A stretch of 32,525 nucleotides of DNA from a virus. The translations under genes were made by a program, and so were the position numbers. Location: positions 1 through 32,525 of the IMG/VR virus record IMGVR_UViG_3300046746_000245; one strand, written 5' to 3'. The notes beneath the pieces were generated by a model. The model worked only from the letters and a program-made list of their open reading frames with translations. It was not told the origin of the DNA and searched no databases. Each line of letters begins with the position of its first letter. Within the stretch, counting starts at the first letter, position 1. Of the stretch, positions 6,625-13,534 are shown one piece after another.

Positions 6625-6980
6625 CACATGCTCCAGTAGGCTTCTGACCTAGGTGACATGTAATTCGGAACGTTCACACCTTCAACAAGTGGCGAGTCCT
6701 TATCCTCATCAAAGATGCTATATGTAGTCCGCTTCTTTTCAATTGTTTTGTGGAAGTATCCTGCTTCTGCTATAGCATAACGGAACTGAGGATTGTTATC
6801 CTGACACTCAGCTGAACCTGGATAGTTCAAATCCTCCTGCCACCATTTGGTCCAGCGTGTGAGTGCTGCCTTGGCAGCTGCCATAGTCTTATAGCTCTTT
6901 CTATGATCTGGACGAACTTCACGTCGTACAGTGTAAGGACCCATTATTAAAGTAGATGATTTTTCGTAGATGTAAAACAT
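6624..6980 (-). CDS. hypothetical protein (118 aa)
   Basis: ATG at 6980 overlaps the stop of the 6980-7255 gene by one base. The protein is aromatic and basic in its first half (YKTMAAAKAALTRWTKWWQE) and looks like a small alpha+beta domain. No family recognised. Tight one-base overlaps on both sides imply coupled translation. Confidence 0.7.
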   Translation of the reverse strand: MFYIYEKSSTLIMGPYTVRREVRPDHRKSYKTMAAAKAALTRWTKWWQEDLNYPGSAECQDNNPQFRYAIAEAGYFHKTIEKKRTTYSIFDEDKDSPLVEGVNVPNYMSPRSEAYWSM

Positions 6981-7255
6981 TATATCGCCTCCGGATAGTA
7001 TTCGCCTAAGTAATTTTCTACGCTAGGATCTAGCTTCAACAGCTCTGCTGCCACTTTATTTAGATTCCGCAATTTCTTCATTGCCTGCGCCTGTGATATT
7101 TCGCCATCGCAATGTAAATTCTCTGGAGACAAGTCACTGTCAATCCGTTGTGCGATTTGGATACGGTCCATATCGTTTGATAAGTCTAAAGCACGGCTGC
7201 CGAATATTGCACTCCAGCCGTTGATTTGTTCTACATATGTTTTTAGATTTTTCAT
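6980..7255 (-). CDS. hypothetical helical protein (91 aa)
   Basis: I start at ATG 7255 (MKNLKTYVEQINGWSAIFGS) with AGAGGG upstream, because the early promoter -10 at 7293-7288 would cut off the longer reading frame. The protein is mostly helical (ISQAQAMKKLRNLNKVAAEL). No domain recognised. First gene of a four-gene operon. Confidence 0.7.
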   Translation of the reverse strand: MKNLKTYVEQINGWSAIFGSRALDLSNDMDRIQIAQRIDSDLSPENLHCDGEISQAQAMKKLRNLNKVAAELLKLDPSVENYLGEYYPEAI

Positions 7256-7287
7256 GTTGCCCTCTGTTTTATTTAATCTACTTATAT

Positions 7288-7316
7288 AGTATAGTCTCAC
7301 TCGTCACATAAGTCAA
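7288..7316 (-). promoter_or_regulatory. early sigma70-type promoter (variant)
   Basis: Minus strand: CCAAAAAAGG, TTGACT (7316-7311), 17 bp, TATACT (7293-7288). It is weaker in match than its neighbours but shares the same upstream box. It drives 7255 leftward. Confidence 0.75.
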
Positions 7317-7458
7317 CCTTTTTTGGATGCTTAATTCGATGATTCTTAATTTTATTTTTGATTGACTTTGGTCTAAATGCCCCGTTGGGATCTCGAACCT
7401 GTTCTGCAAGCCAGTTTCTAGGTTTAGGTGCTTGGGGACGTCTTACGTTCTTTGCCAT
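7297..7458 (-). CDS. small basic hypothetical protein (53 aa)
   Basis: ATG 7458 (MAKNVRRPQAPKPRNW) has CGGAG seven bases upstream. The longer frame to 7551 is rejected because it would include the promoter at 7484-7511. The product is rich in lysine, arginine and proline (KSIKNKIKNHRIKHPKK) and is likely nucleic-acid binding. It is the first gene of the leftward early region. Confidence 0.65.
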   Translation of the reverse strand: MAKNVRRPQAPKPRNWLAEQVRDPNGAFRPKSIKNKIKNHRIKHPKKVDLCDE

Positions 7459-7483
7459 GTCGATTCTCCGTTGCCTATGCTTT

Positions 7484-7511
7484 ATTATAACATCGTCTTT
7501 TCTAGTGTCAA
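7484..7511 (-). promoter_or_regulatory. early sigma70-type promoter
   Basis: Minus strand: CCAAAAAAGG, TTGACA (7511-7506), 16 bp, TATAAT (7489-7484), the best match in the array. It drives 7458 and marks the right border of the leftward early block. Confidence 0.85.
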
Positions 7512-7525
7512 CCTTTTTTGGTAAA

Positions 7526-7533
7526 ATAAATAG
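7526..7533 (+). promoter_or_regulatory. possible late promoter box ATAAATAG
   Basis: ATAAATAG about 40 bp upstream of the ATG at 7572 resembles the late box seen elsewhere in the window. It diverges from the early promoter at 7484-7511. Confidence 0.45.
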
Positions 7534-7571
7534 TATGATGACTTCGGTCACTCACCTAAAGGAGAATTCCA

Positions 7572-7784
7572 ATGACATTGAGAAATATCAGCCTAAACCT
7601 AGAATTAGGCCAAACTATTCTGGTGGGCCAAAAGAATGAGCCAGCCACTATCACAAAGATAGAATTTCATGAGAAAACAGGAGAAGTGAATATAAACACG
7701 ACCAAAGGCCCTCGTAAGGCCTTGACTTTTAGACTGAGTGAAGGCAATACTGCCTTAGAAAACCCTGCAGACAAGTATAGGTGA
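7572..7784 (+). CDS. hypothetical protein (70 aa)
   Basis: ATG at 7572 has AAAGGAG eight bases upstream. The protein looks beta-rich (LNLELGQTILVGQ, ATITKIEFHEKTGEVNINTT) and could be a small barrel. No family recognised. It begins the rightward block. Confidence 0.7.
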   Translation: MTLRNISLNLELGQTILVGQKNEPATITKIEFHEKTGEVNINTTKGPRKALTFRLSEGNTALENPADKYR

Positions 7785-7791
7785 TAAATAC
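7783..7791 (+). promoter_or_regulatory. late promoter box GATAAATAC
   Basis: GATAAATAC ends only 3-4 bp before the ATG at 7795, so any late transcript would start within or beside the start codon. Confidence 0.5.
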
Positions 7792-7794
7792 AAT

Positions 7795-8040
7795 ATGAAG
7801 GTAGACGATATATTATTAACAGAATCAGATGTAGAGGAATGGCAAGCGTCAAAAGAACTCTGCCGTAGTTCTAAACCAAATTCAGCTTTAGGTGCATCAG
7901 CTTTGGCTTCTTGCAAAAGTCAAGGCATGAGAACACGTTCTGGAAAGAAATCACACAAGGTTGGCAAAAAGAGAATTACGGTAGGTGGTAAAAAAATCAA
8001 GGGTAAAGCCCATGGCGGACCACTACCAGCCTATGACTAA
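7795..8040 (+). CDS. basic, probably head-internal protein (81 aa)
   Basis: The N-terminus MKVDDILLTES fits the capsid-targeting pattern of T4 internal proteins: an acidic residue at position 5, then a hydrophobic stretch ending in L-x-E at 8-10. The rest is basic (MRTRSGKKSHKVGKKR, GGKKIKGKAHGG) and could bind DNA. The RSGKK motif recurs in the 25537 protein. Family knowledge: T4 internal proteins are cut after (L/I)xE by the prohead protease. The packaging role is inferred. Its stop overlaps the N-terminal codons of the next gene. Confidence 0.7.
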   Translation: MKVDDILLTESDVEEWQASKELCRSSKPNSALGASALASCKSQGMRTRSGKKSHKVGKKRITVGGKKIKGKAHGGPLPAYD

Positions 8041-8596
8041 TACACTAGGTCGCAAAGGCCAAATTCTTGTCGCTCATCCAAATCTAAGAGATAGAATGTT
8101 CACAAGGTCAGTGGTACTTATCGTTGAGGATAGCGAATCAGGTACCATTGGCTTAGTGGTAAACAAACCTTCAGACTTCTCGGTTAATAAGTTCTTTGCA
8201 CTAAAAGGCCATGAGACTAATTACAGTCCTAAGGATATGGTACGGTGTGCAGGCCCAGTAAACCCACAAGCTATTACGATGATACATGATGATGACTGGT
8301 ATAGCTCGAATACCTATGTGCTACAGCGGGGCCTAGCAGTCAGTAGTGATGAGTTCATGCTCGAAAAAATGATGACAGGAAACGAGCCAAGATATTGGCG
8401 GATGTACACTGGCATGGCTGGATGGGCTCCAGGTCAATTGGATGCAGAAATAAATGGTACATTTCCTTATCAAAGTTACAATGGATGGTTGACATATCCA
8501 GGTGACCGTGCTACAATATTTAGATACGATGAGGAGCAACAATGGGAAAAAGCATTAGAACAATGCACGATGCAAGCAATAGACAGCTGGTTCTAA
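8012..8596 (+). CDS. YqgE/AlgH family protein (UPF0301)
   Basis: The family hallmarks are present. GQILVAHPNLRDRMFTRSVV near the start is followed by GTIGLVVNKPSD, where bacterial YqgE has GAMGIIVNKP. GMAGWAPGQLDAEI in the C-terminal half matches the family's AGW-x-x-GQL-x-x-E motif. About 190 residues is normal. The biochemical role of YqgE/AlgH is not settled. The start could be ATG 7985, 8012 or 8033; homology begins just after 8033, and none has a strong ribosome binding site. AlgH in a phage is uncommon. Likely origin: a bacterial host. Confidence 0.85.
   Translation: MADHYQPMTNTLGRKGQILVAHPNLRDRMFTRSVVLIVEDSESGTIGLVVNKPSDFSVNKFFALKGHETNYSPKDMVRCAGPVNPQAITMIHDDDWYSSNTYVLQRGLAVSSDEFMLEKMMTGNEPRYWRMYTGMAGWAPGQLDAEINGTFPYQSYNGWLTYPGDRATIFRYDEEQQWEKALEQCTMQAIDSWF
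8322..8333 (+). repeat. 12-mer repeat copy (one mismatch)
   Basis: TACAGCGGGGCC, followed by T, lies inside the algH-like gene. It matches the AACAGCGGGGCC element found at 621, 644, 8770 and 10062 except for the first base. Confidence 0.6.
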
Positions 8597-8712
8597 AAAC
8601 CATGCAAATGGAATTAAAGAAGATGAAGGAACATTCAAAGGAATGGCATAGACTTACTATGCAGATAAATGAAATGGTAGCTGAAAACTACCTAAGGTAT
8701 ATTACCAAATAA
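8542..8712 (+). CDS. small hypothetical protein (56 aa) overlapping algH end
   Basis: ATG at 8542 follows GAGGAGCAAC, a good ribosome binding site lying inside the end of the algH-like gene (55-bp overlap in another frame). The product, MGKSIRTMHDASNRQLVLKT onward, is basic and helical, likely a short coiled coil (MQMELKKMKEHSKEW). It fills the gap before the secreted protein at 8726. Function unknown. Confidence 0.65.
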   Translation: MGKSIRTMHDASNRQLVLKTMQMELKKMKEHSKEWHRLTMQINEMVAENYLRYITK

Positions 8713-8725
8713 CTCGGAGAGAAAA

Positions 8726-9106
8726 ATGATTAATAGGTTTATCACAATTTTGCTCTTAGTGATAGGCCTAACAGCGGGGCCTGCACTACTAGCACAAGAG
8801 CAACAACCACCACAGCAAAAAGGCAAGCAATTTTTCACAGTACAATCCTGTGACGATCCTTTTACAATGACTGACCTTATTATTAACAAATATGGTGAAC
8901 AACCTTTGTTTAGAGGACAGGGTTTACAGTTTCATCGTAATGGCCAGGCGTTTGCAAGTGACATGATGTATTTCGTTAACCAAGACTCAGGTACATGGAG
9001 TTTGATTTCATTGTATCCAGATGGAACAGCTTGTATGGTAGCAAACGGAAGAAACTTTGCACCATATAGCGGACCTACCATACCAACTAAGAAGGATGGA
9101 ACATGA
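8726..9106 (+). CDS. secreted hypothetical protein (126 aa)
   Basis: The N-terminus is a clear signal peptide (basic MINR, hydrophobic FITILLLVIGL, likely cleavage after ALLA), so the product is probably periplasmic. The mature part is glutamine-rich at first (QEQQPPQQKGK) and then mixed alpha/beta, with two cysteines. It has CGGAG upstream. The 12-mer repeat encodes part of the signal peptide (TAGPA). No family recognised; the next gene overlaps its stop (ATGA). Confidence 0.75.
   Translation: MINRFITILLLVIGLTAGPALLAQEQQPPQQKGKQFFTVQSCDDPFTMTDLIINKYGEQPLFRGQGLQFHRNGQAFASDMMYFVNQDSGTWSLISLYPDGTACMVANGRNFAPYSGPTIPTKKDGT
8770..8781 (+). repeat. 12-mer repeat copy AACAGCGGGGCC
   Basis: Perfect copy of the element, lying within the signal-peptide codons of the gene at 8726. 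Confidence 0.6.
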
Positions 9107-9336
9107 AGTGGTTTATTATAGTTTTGTTCTATACTATACACGGTGACATTTATGTTTTTACCGATCCTACATTTGATACAAGAGAAGAATGTATAGCAGC
9201 AGTGAAAGATCCACAAAATGTTCCTGCTTATAGTCAAAAACTTGTGTTAGAATATGGTAGACTTTTACCAATTCAGGCTATAAACTGTGTAGATGAAACA
9301 GTCGTTAACAAATTGATGAGTCAAGGGAGCGCATAA
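9103..9336 (+). CDS. small exported/membrane-anchored protein (77 aa)
   Basis: ATG overlaps the previous stop by 4 bp. The hydrophobic N-terminus (MKWFIIVLFYTIHG) may be a short signal or anchor. It is followed by a conserved-looking layout: Y/F-rich strand, TREECIAAV, a second cysteine (INCVDE). The same layout recurs in the next gene, suggesting a diverged tandem pair whose two cysteines could form a disulfide in the periplasm. Function unknown. Confidence 0.7.
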   Translation: MKWFIIVLFYTIHGDIYVFTDPTFDTREECIAAVKDPQNVPAYSQKLVLEYGRLLPIQAINCVDETVVNKLMSQGSA

Positions 9337-9527
9337 TGTGGGCATTGGTTTTTATATACTTCTATGATGCAACTCCTTACATCGAACCTGTTACAGTACA
9401 TAAAAGCATGGTAGAATGTTTCTATGCACGTGAAGCACTTAGTGATGAAGTAGGCAAAGGCGGCGGCTATTTCAAAGCAGGACAGCAAGCACTTTGCATT
9501 AATCTTAGCGAAGACACTAGTACATAA
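9336..9527 (+). CDS. small exported protein, paralogue of 9103 gene (63 aa)
   Basis: TAATG couples it to the gene before. Layout matches the neighbour: hydrophobic MWALVFIYFYDATPYI, then SMVECFYAREAL (compare TREECIAAVKDP) and a second cysteine near the end (ALCINLSED). Probably a periplasmic or membrane-attached small protein. No family recognised. Confidence 0.7.
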   Translation: MWALVFIYFYDATPYIEPVTVHKSMVECFYAREALSDEVGKGGGYFKAGQQALCINLSEDTST

Positions 9528-9531
9528 ATAT
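9523..9531 (+). promoter_or_regulatory. late promoter box CATAAATAT
   Basis: CATAAATAT overlaps the stop of the previous gene and lies about 23 bp upstream of the HNH gene start. Confidence 0.6.
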
Positions 9532-9553
9532 TTCTATACACGAGGAACACAAC

Positions 9554-10063
9554 GTGAGTCAAGTATTATTACTCAACGCAGACGCACAGCCAGTATCATA
9601 TCTACCATTATCCGCTATACAGTGGAAAGAAGCCATTACATATCTTTGGCTCGACAAAGTTACAGTATTAGAATGGTACGATGATTGGGTTGTGAGTAGC
9701 ACAAGTTGGGAAACTAGAGTGCCTGCGGTTATGATGCTAAAAAATATGCAGCGGCGACGGCAACGGCCTAGATTCTCTAAAGTAAACCTATACATCCGCG
9801 ACTTATACACATGCCAATACTGTAACACTCCCTACACAAAAAACAATCTAACACTTGATCACGTAACTCCTATATCCAAAGGCGGAAAAACTTCTTGGAC
9901 AAACATTGTTGCAGCTTGTCAATCATGCAACACCATTAAAGGTAACAAAACGCATATGAAACCTAAGAAAGTCCCATATGCGCCTGATTACTACGAGCTT
10001 GTCAATAAGAGAAAACAACTAGATTTTAATATTGCCCATCCTAGCTGGACAGGCTATATCTAA
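9554..10063 (+). CDS. HNH endonuclease
   Basis: GTG start at 9554 with CGAGGA upstream. The C-terminal half is a zinc-ribbon-containing HNH domain: C87-x2-C90 (CQYC), LDHVTPISKGG with D102-H103 as the catalytic/metal pair, N117 in WTNIVAAC, C122-x2-C125-N126 (CQSCN). The N-terminal 75 residues (QVLLLNADAQPVSYLPL) are typical of the phage/bacterial HNH group related to restriction and homing nucleases. It may act as a free-standing homing endonuclease or a packaging/defence nuclease. A copy of the 12-mer repeat starts inside its stop codon. Confidence 0.9.
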   Translation: MSQVLLLNADAQPVSYLPLSAIQWKEAITYLWLDKVTVLEWYDDWVVSSTSWETRVPAVMMLKNMQRRRQRPRFSKVNLYIRDLYTCQYCNTPYTKNNLTLDHVTPISKGGKTSWTNIVAACQSCNTIKGNKTHMKPKKVPYAPDYYELVNKRKQLDFNIAHPSWTGYI

Positions 10064-10073
10064 CAGCGGGGCC
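10062..10073 (+). repeat. 12-mer repeat copy AACAGCGGGGCC
   Basis: Perfect copy directly at the end of the HNH endonuclease gene, followed by TTA as is the copy at 644-655 (GGGGCCTTA). Confidence 0.6.
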
Positions 10074-10493
10074 TTACTTAAACCAGCCTACCTTTTCTCC
10101 AGCATCTAATCTACGTGTATGCTCTTCAACTGTTCCTGGATACCTCCACGCCCATATTGCAACTAATGCCATAAAGCCTCCGCTCCATATTGCAGCATTG
10201 ATATTATAGGTTGTGAACCATAGGAATGCAAGTGAAGAACTCATTACAATCACCATTGCATATTTGCCTTTTGTTGGAAATACTCTCTTTTGTGTCCAGT
10301 TTGTAAGGAACGGGCCAAAGTATTTGTGATTGTATATCCAGTCGTGCATCTTTTTACTACTTTTTGCAAAACAATAAGCAGCAAACACTAAGAATATACT
10401 GAACGGTATTCCCGGAACAATTACACCAACATATGCCATACCGAGACTCATAAAGCCTAAGCAGAGCCATATATACTTTTTAATTTTATTCAT
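10074..10493 (-). CDS. DUF454 (YbaN-like) inner membrane protein
   Basis: About four membrane segments and the family signature are visible: [19 protein letters not shown] near the start, [27 protein letters not shown], and a lysine-rich TKGKYAM. DUF454/YbaN proteins are inner-membrane proteins of unknown function. The start codon overlaps the end of the 5-aminolevulinate synthase gene by 8 bp, implying co-expression from the late promoter at 11706-11714. The link with heme synthesis is therefore positional. Confidence 0.85.
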   Translation of the reverse strand: MNKIKKYIWLCLGFMSLGMAYVGVIVPGIPFSIFLVFAAYCFAKSSKKMHDWIYNHKYFGPFLTNWTQKRVFPTKGKYAMVIVMSSSLAFLWFTTYNINAAIWSGGFMALVAIWAWRYPGTVEEHTRRLDAGEKVGWFK

Positions 10494-11682
10494 AAATTAC
10501 CTTTCGTAGTGCATCAACTAGCTGATGCATCATCGCATCTGTATGTAAAGGAGTAGGCGCAATGCGTAAACGTTCTTCTCCAACTGCAACCGTCGGATAG
10601 TTGATCGGTTGAATGTATATACCAAACTCATTTAATAATGTGTCGCTCATAGTTTTGCATCGTTTGGCATCACGAACCATTACAGGCACGATGTGAGTGC
10701 AAGCAACATCAAGAACTTCTATGTCCACCTCGGATAACATTGCTTTTAGTTTATCTGCACGTTCTTGATGTTGCACTCTAAGGTCGTTATGATCCTTAAG
10801 ATATTTAATAGAAGCAAGAGCACCTGCACAAAGTACAGGGCTCATGCTTGTAGTAAAGATGAATCCACTCGCAACAGATCTGATTGCATCAACTACGATG
10901 CTATCTGCGGAAATGTATCCTCCTTGTACTCCATAGGCCTTACCTAAGGTGCCGTTTACTATATCGACTCTATCTTGAATACCTAGCTTTTCAAGGTAGC
11001 CTGCTCCATGGTTCCCATACAATCCTACCGCATGGACTTCATCGATATAGGTCATTGCGCCGTAGGCGTCTGCTAAATCACAGATCGAAGTTACCAGAGA
11101 CACATCGCCATCCATGCTATACACGGACTCAAAGACTATGCAAGGCGTAAGTCCTTTGGCGGAGACTTGACTCAGTTTCTCCTCTAGATCGCTCATGTCA
11201 TTGTGCTGCCATATGATCTTGTCAGCACCACTGTGTCGGATACCCTGTATTAGGCTTGCATGATTATTTGAATCACTCAAAAACACAATGTTGGGAATGA
11301 TTTTGCTTAGAGCTACTAGTGACCATTCATTGGCAACATAAGCTGAAGTAAAAAGGAGAGCAGCTCCTTTGCTATGCAGTCGGGCCAGCTCACTCTCTAA
11401 TGCTACATGATAGTGACTTGTGCCGCCAATGTTTCTTGTTCCGCCTGAACCACTTCCTGTTTGATCCAGTGCAGTATGCATCGCATCTATCACTACCTTA
11501 TGCTGACCCATACCTAGATAGTCGTTACTACACCAGTTCACAATATTCTTTATATTGTAAGGACCGTACCAGATAGCTTCAGGAAAATCTCCACGCTCTC
11601 TTACTATATCATTAAACACTCTGTACTTGCCAGATTGTTTTAATTCGTCTATTGTGTTTTCAAATGGTGTTAGATCTATCAT
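10486..11682 (-). CDS. hemA: 5-aminolevulinate synthase
   Basis: A PLP-dependent alpha-oxoamine synthase that would condense glycine and succinyl-CoA to 5-aminolevulinate, the first step of heme synthesis by the C4 (Shemin) pathway. At 398 residues it is full length. Key residues are present at the Rhodobacter-type positions: D214 and H217 ([10 protein letters not shown]) and the PLP lysine K248 ([10 protein letters not shown]). Also seen are [27 protein letters not shown] and [16 protein letters not shown]. The last two features distinguish ALAS from related AONS/KBL enzymes. The C4 pathway is essentially alphaproteobacterial among bacteria, so the gene points to the host class. It is probably active. 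Confidence 0.93.
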   Translation of the reverse strand: MIDLTPFENTIDELKQSGKYRVFNDIVRERGDFPEAIWYGPYNIKNIVNWCSNDYLGMGQHKVVIDAMHTALDQTGSGSGGTRNIGGTSHYHVALESELARLHSKGAALLFTSAYVANEWSLVALSKIIPNIVFLSDSNNHASLIQGIRHSGADKIIWQHNDMSDLEEKLSQVSAKGLTPCIVFESVYSMDGDVSLVTSICDLADAYGAMTYIDEVHAVGLYGNHGAGYLEKLGIQDRVDIVNGTLGKAYGVQGGYISADSIVVDAIRSVASGFIFTTSMSPVLCAGALASIKYLKDHNDLRVQHQERADKLKAMLSEVDIEVLDVACTHIVPVMVRDAKRCKTMSDTLLNEFGIYIQPINYPTVAVGEERLRIAPTPLHTDAMMHQLVDALRKVIYE

Positions 11683-11705
11683 TATATACCGTTTTAATCA
11701 GTAAA

Positions 11706-11714
11706 ATATTTATC
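11706..11714 (-). promoter_or_regulatory. late promoter box GATAAATAT
   Basis: Minus strand GATAAATAT lies about 24 bp upstream of the 5-aminolevulinate synthase start and diverges from the plus-strand box at 11777. Confidence 0.65.
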
Positions 11715-11776
11715 AAAAGCTAGGTTAAGTATTCAGTTATTGGTTCTATACGCATTTTATTAAGTGTTCATATGGA

Positions 11777-11785
11777 TTTAAATAC
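11777..11785 (+). promoter_or_regulatory. late promoter box TTTAAATAC
   Basis: TTTAAATAC about 40 bp upstream of the gene at 11826. A small hairpin (CTATC-TTTAT-GATAG) follows in the leader. Confidence 0.5.
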
Positions 11786-11825
11786 TGAGCTATCTTTATG
11801 ATAGTTAAAAGAAGGGAGGAATATC

Positions 11826-12059
11826 ATGGATATTCTAAACAAAGTAAAAGCGTGGGCAGGCGCACTAGCAGAAGTTGGTGTTAGTCTGGCAGCTTTAGTG
11901 ATCATTATGGAAGTTCTAGGGTTAGGCAATATGCCGTTTATGCCTGAAGGACTATCAGTAGTTGAAAACGTATCAGCAATGATTGCGAGCTTAGGTTCGC
12001 AGGGCGTTATGGGCTTGATCGCAGTATGGGTACTATGGGCCATTTGGAACCGTAAGTAA
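11826..12059 (+). CDS. small membrane protein (77 aa)
   Basis: ATG at 11826 follows GGGAGGAATATC. Two hydrophobic segments are visible: residues 12-33 (GALAEVGVSLAALVIIMEVLG) and 53-72 (MIASLGSQGVMGLIAVWVLW), with a basic end (NRK). It is monocistronic, set between a late box and a terminator, which suggests strong and separate expression. A holin or small virion membrane protein is conceivable, but nothing in the sequence decides. Confidence 0.75.
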   Translation: MDILNKVKAWAGALAEVGVSLAALVIIMEVLGLGNMPFMPEGLSVVENVSAMIASLGSQGVMGLIAVWVLWAIWNRK

Positions 12060-12068
12060 GCATATGGG

Positions 12069-12093
12069 GGAAGAAGTCTGATCAACTTCTTCC
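12069..12093 (+). terminator. terminator hairpin
   Basis: GGAAGAAGT (12069-12077), a 7-nt loop and ACTTCTTCC (12085-12093) form a 9-bp stem followed by TTTATCT. It ends the 11826 transcript. Confidence 0.6.
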
Positions 12094-12106
12094 TTTATCT
12101 ACAACG

Positions 12107-12114
12107 ATAAATAT
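12107..12114 (+). promoter_or_regulatory. late promoter box ATAAATAT
   Basis: CGATAAATAT lies about 17 bp upstream of the gene at 12131, directly after the terminator. Confidence 0.65.
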
Positions 12115-12130
12115 ACTGTAGGAGAAAATA

Positions 12131-12358
12131 ATGAGAGCGCAAGATATTATAAGAGCTGTACTTGAACTTATAGATCAAGATGAACAAAAAGATACTGAAC
12201 TTGAAGTTCAGTATCAAGATGATGAACCAACAAGTAGATTTAAACAAATTGTGGCTATGCTAAGTAATCCTACCAGTCCAGAAGCAATGGAGCCTAACGG
12301 AAGTCTAAACGGTCCAAAGCATCCTGCAGATATTAGAGTAAAAGACCCAGGAGTATAA
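12131..12358 (+). CDS. conserved phage hypothetical protein (75 aa)
   Basis: AGGAGAAAATA precedes the ATG. The N-terminus MRAQDIIRAVLELIDQ resembles the amphipathic capsid-targeting-like starts of other proteins here (acidic residue at position 5) but lacks a clean L-x-E. The C-terminus (NGPKHPADIRVKDPG) looks like a conserved marine T4-like phage motif. Probably a small virion-associated protein; this is inferred from the company it keeps. Confidence 0.7.
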   Translation: MRAQDIIRAVLELIDQDEQKDTELEVQYQDDEPTSRFKQIVAMLSNPTSPEAMEPNGSLNGPKHPADIRVKDPGV

Positions 12359-12359
12359 A

Positions 12360-12587
12360 ATGGCAGCTAACGGAATATCAACACTAGCAAACAAAAAACT
12401 TAGACAAGAAGCAAAACTTGCACAAGCTAACGCAGATAGAGCAGCTCGCAATGTAGTTGAGCCAGGACGTTATGCAGATGTCACAGCAGACATTAATCAA
12501 CTACCTACCAAGTATGACACAGACAACAGTCTAATAGACAATGCTAACACAGGCGGCCTCAAACAAGGCAGACCTTGGGCAACATAA
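12360..12587 (+). CDS. conserved phage hypothetical protein (75 aa)
   Basis: The ATG follows CAGGAGTATAAA. The N-terminal helix (ISTLANKKLRQEAKLAQANA) is followed by a polar region ending GLKQGRPWAT. Gene order with the probable structural protein downstream suggests a virion or assembly role. No domain recognised. Confidence 0.7.
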   Translation: MAANGISTLANKKLRQEAKLAQANADRAARNVVEPGRYADVTADINQLPTKYDTDNSLIDNANTGGLKQGRPWAT

Positions 12588-12588
12588 T

Positions 12589-13446
12589 ATGCCTAATCTA
12601 AATCCAAACTCAACCAACTACGTACACACTTCACAGCCAAACACCAACAGTTTGGAAATGGCAATGGACTACAACAGTGTAGGGCAACCTGTTATTAGAA
12701 CTGTAGGTGGAGACATCTACAACAGTATCAATCTACCAGCAGGCTTTGGACAGATACACAAGTTTGGTGCTGTTCCTGCTATGAGTCAAAACACCAACGG
12801 AACTATATGGGACGAAGACGATACCATTTACCCATGGGCAATTATTGACTCAAACGGTGTGCTGACTGTGAGTGTGGTAGCACCCAACAACGAAGCCACA
12901 GCACGAACAACACACGATGGCGACACAGTAGAAATACAAGGGCTGGACAGCAACTACGATCTACAAACAGAAACAGTTACTATATCAGGATCAAGTGCTA
13001 CAACTACCAACAGTTTCAAGCGAGTGTTTAGAGCACGGTATTCTTGCACTGATAACTTTGAACCAAACTCAGAGCGCATCTTAATCAAGTCAGGCACAAC
13101 TATAGTAGCAAAAGTTCTAGAAGGTGTTGGCCAAACTATGATGAGCGTCTACACTATTCCAGCAGGCTTCACAGGCTACTTGATGCGTCTTGATGTTACA
13201 GCACAGGGCACCGCAACAGGCAGTTTCAAACTGTTTGCTCGTCCAGACGGTGTAGGCACGTTCCAAATAAAACACGTTGCAGAAGTAAACGGTGTGGGCG
13301 GACCATACCAATTGGAATATCCTATTCCACAATCATTTACAGAGAAGACAGACATTGATGCACGTATGCACACGTTCTCAAACAACGGACGTTATACTTG
13401 TACATTTGATATCCTATTAGTAGATAATACAGCAGGCACTCCATAA
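12589..13446 (+). CDS. probable virion structural protein (285 aa)
   Basis: I start at ATG 12589 (MPNLNPNSTNYVHTSQPNTN), two bases after the preceding stop; the longer frame from 12541 overlaps that gene. The protein is rich in T, S, N and G with many short beta-strands (TVEIQGLDSNYDLQTETVTI, GYLMRLDVTAQGTATGSFKL), few charged helices, and no signal peptide or catalytic motif. This composition and the late promoter suggest a tail, fibre-associated or capsid surface protein. No specific family recognised. Confidence 0.7.
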   Translation: MPNLNPNSTNYVHTSQPNTNSLEMAMDYNSVGQPVIRTVGGDIYNSINLPAGFGQIHKFGAVPAMSQNTNGTIWDEDDTIYPWAIIDSNGVLTVSVVAPNNEATARTTHDGDTVEIQGLDSNYDLQTETVTISGSSATTTNSFKRVFRARYSCTDNFEPNSERILIKSGTTIVAKVLEGVGQTMMSVYTIPAGFTGYLMRLDVTAQGTATGSFKLFARPDGVGTFQIKHVAEVNGVGGPYQLEYPIPQSFTEKTDIDARMHTFSNNGRYTCTFDILLVDNTAGTP

Positions 13447-13454
13447 AAGATTAA

Positions 13455-13484
13455 CCCCCACGCTATTTCTAACGCAGGGGCTGC
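13455..13484. terminator. weak hairpin between convergent genes
   Basis: CCCCC...GGGG with a short inner GC pair lies between the convergent genes ending at 13446 (+) and 13535 (-). The stem is imperfect, so this is a weak call. Confidence 0.25.
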
Positions 13485-13534
13485 TTGTTTATACTTTTTC
13501 TAAGGACTATGTCCCGATCTAATTATTGTTATTA

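Noticed and set aside
11768-12085. 105-residue minus-strand frame
   Set aside because: Antisense shadow of the small membrane protein at 11826-12059; it would run through its terminator and has no start signals.
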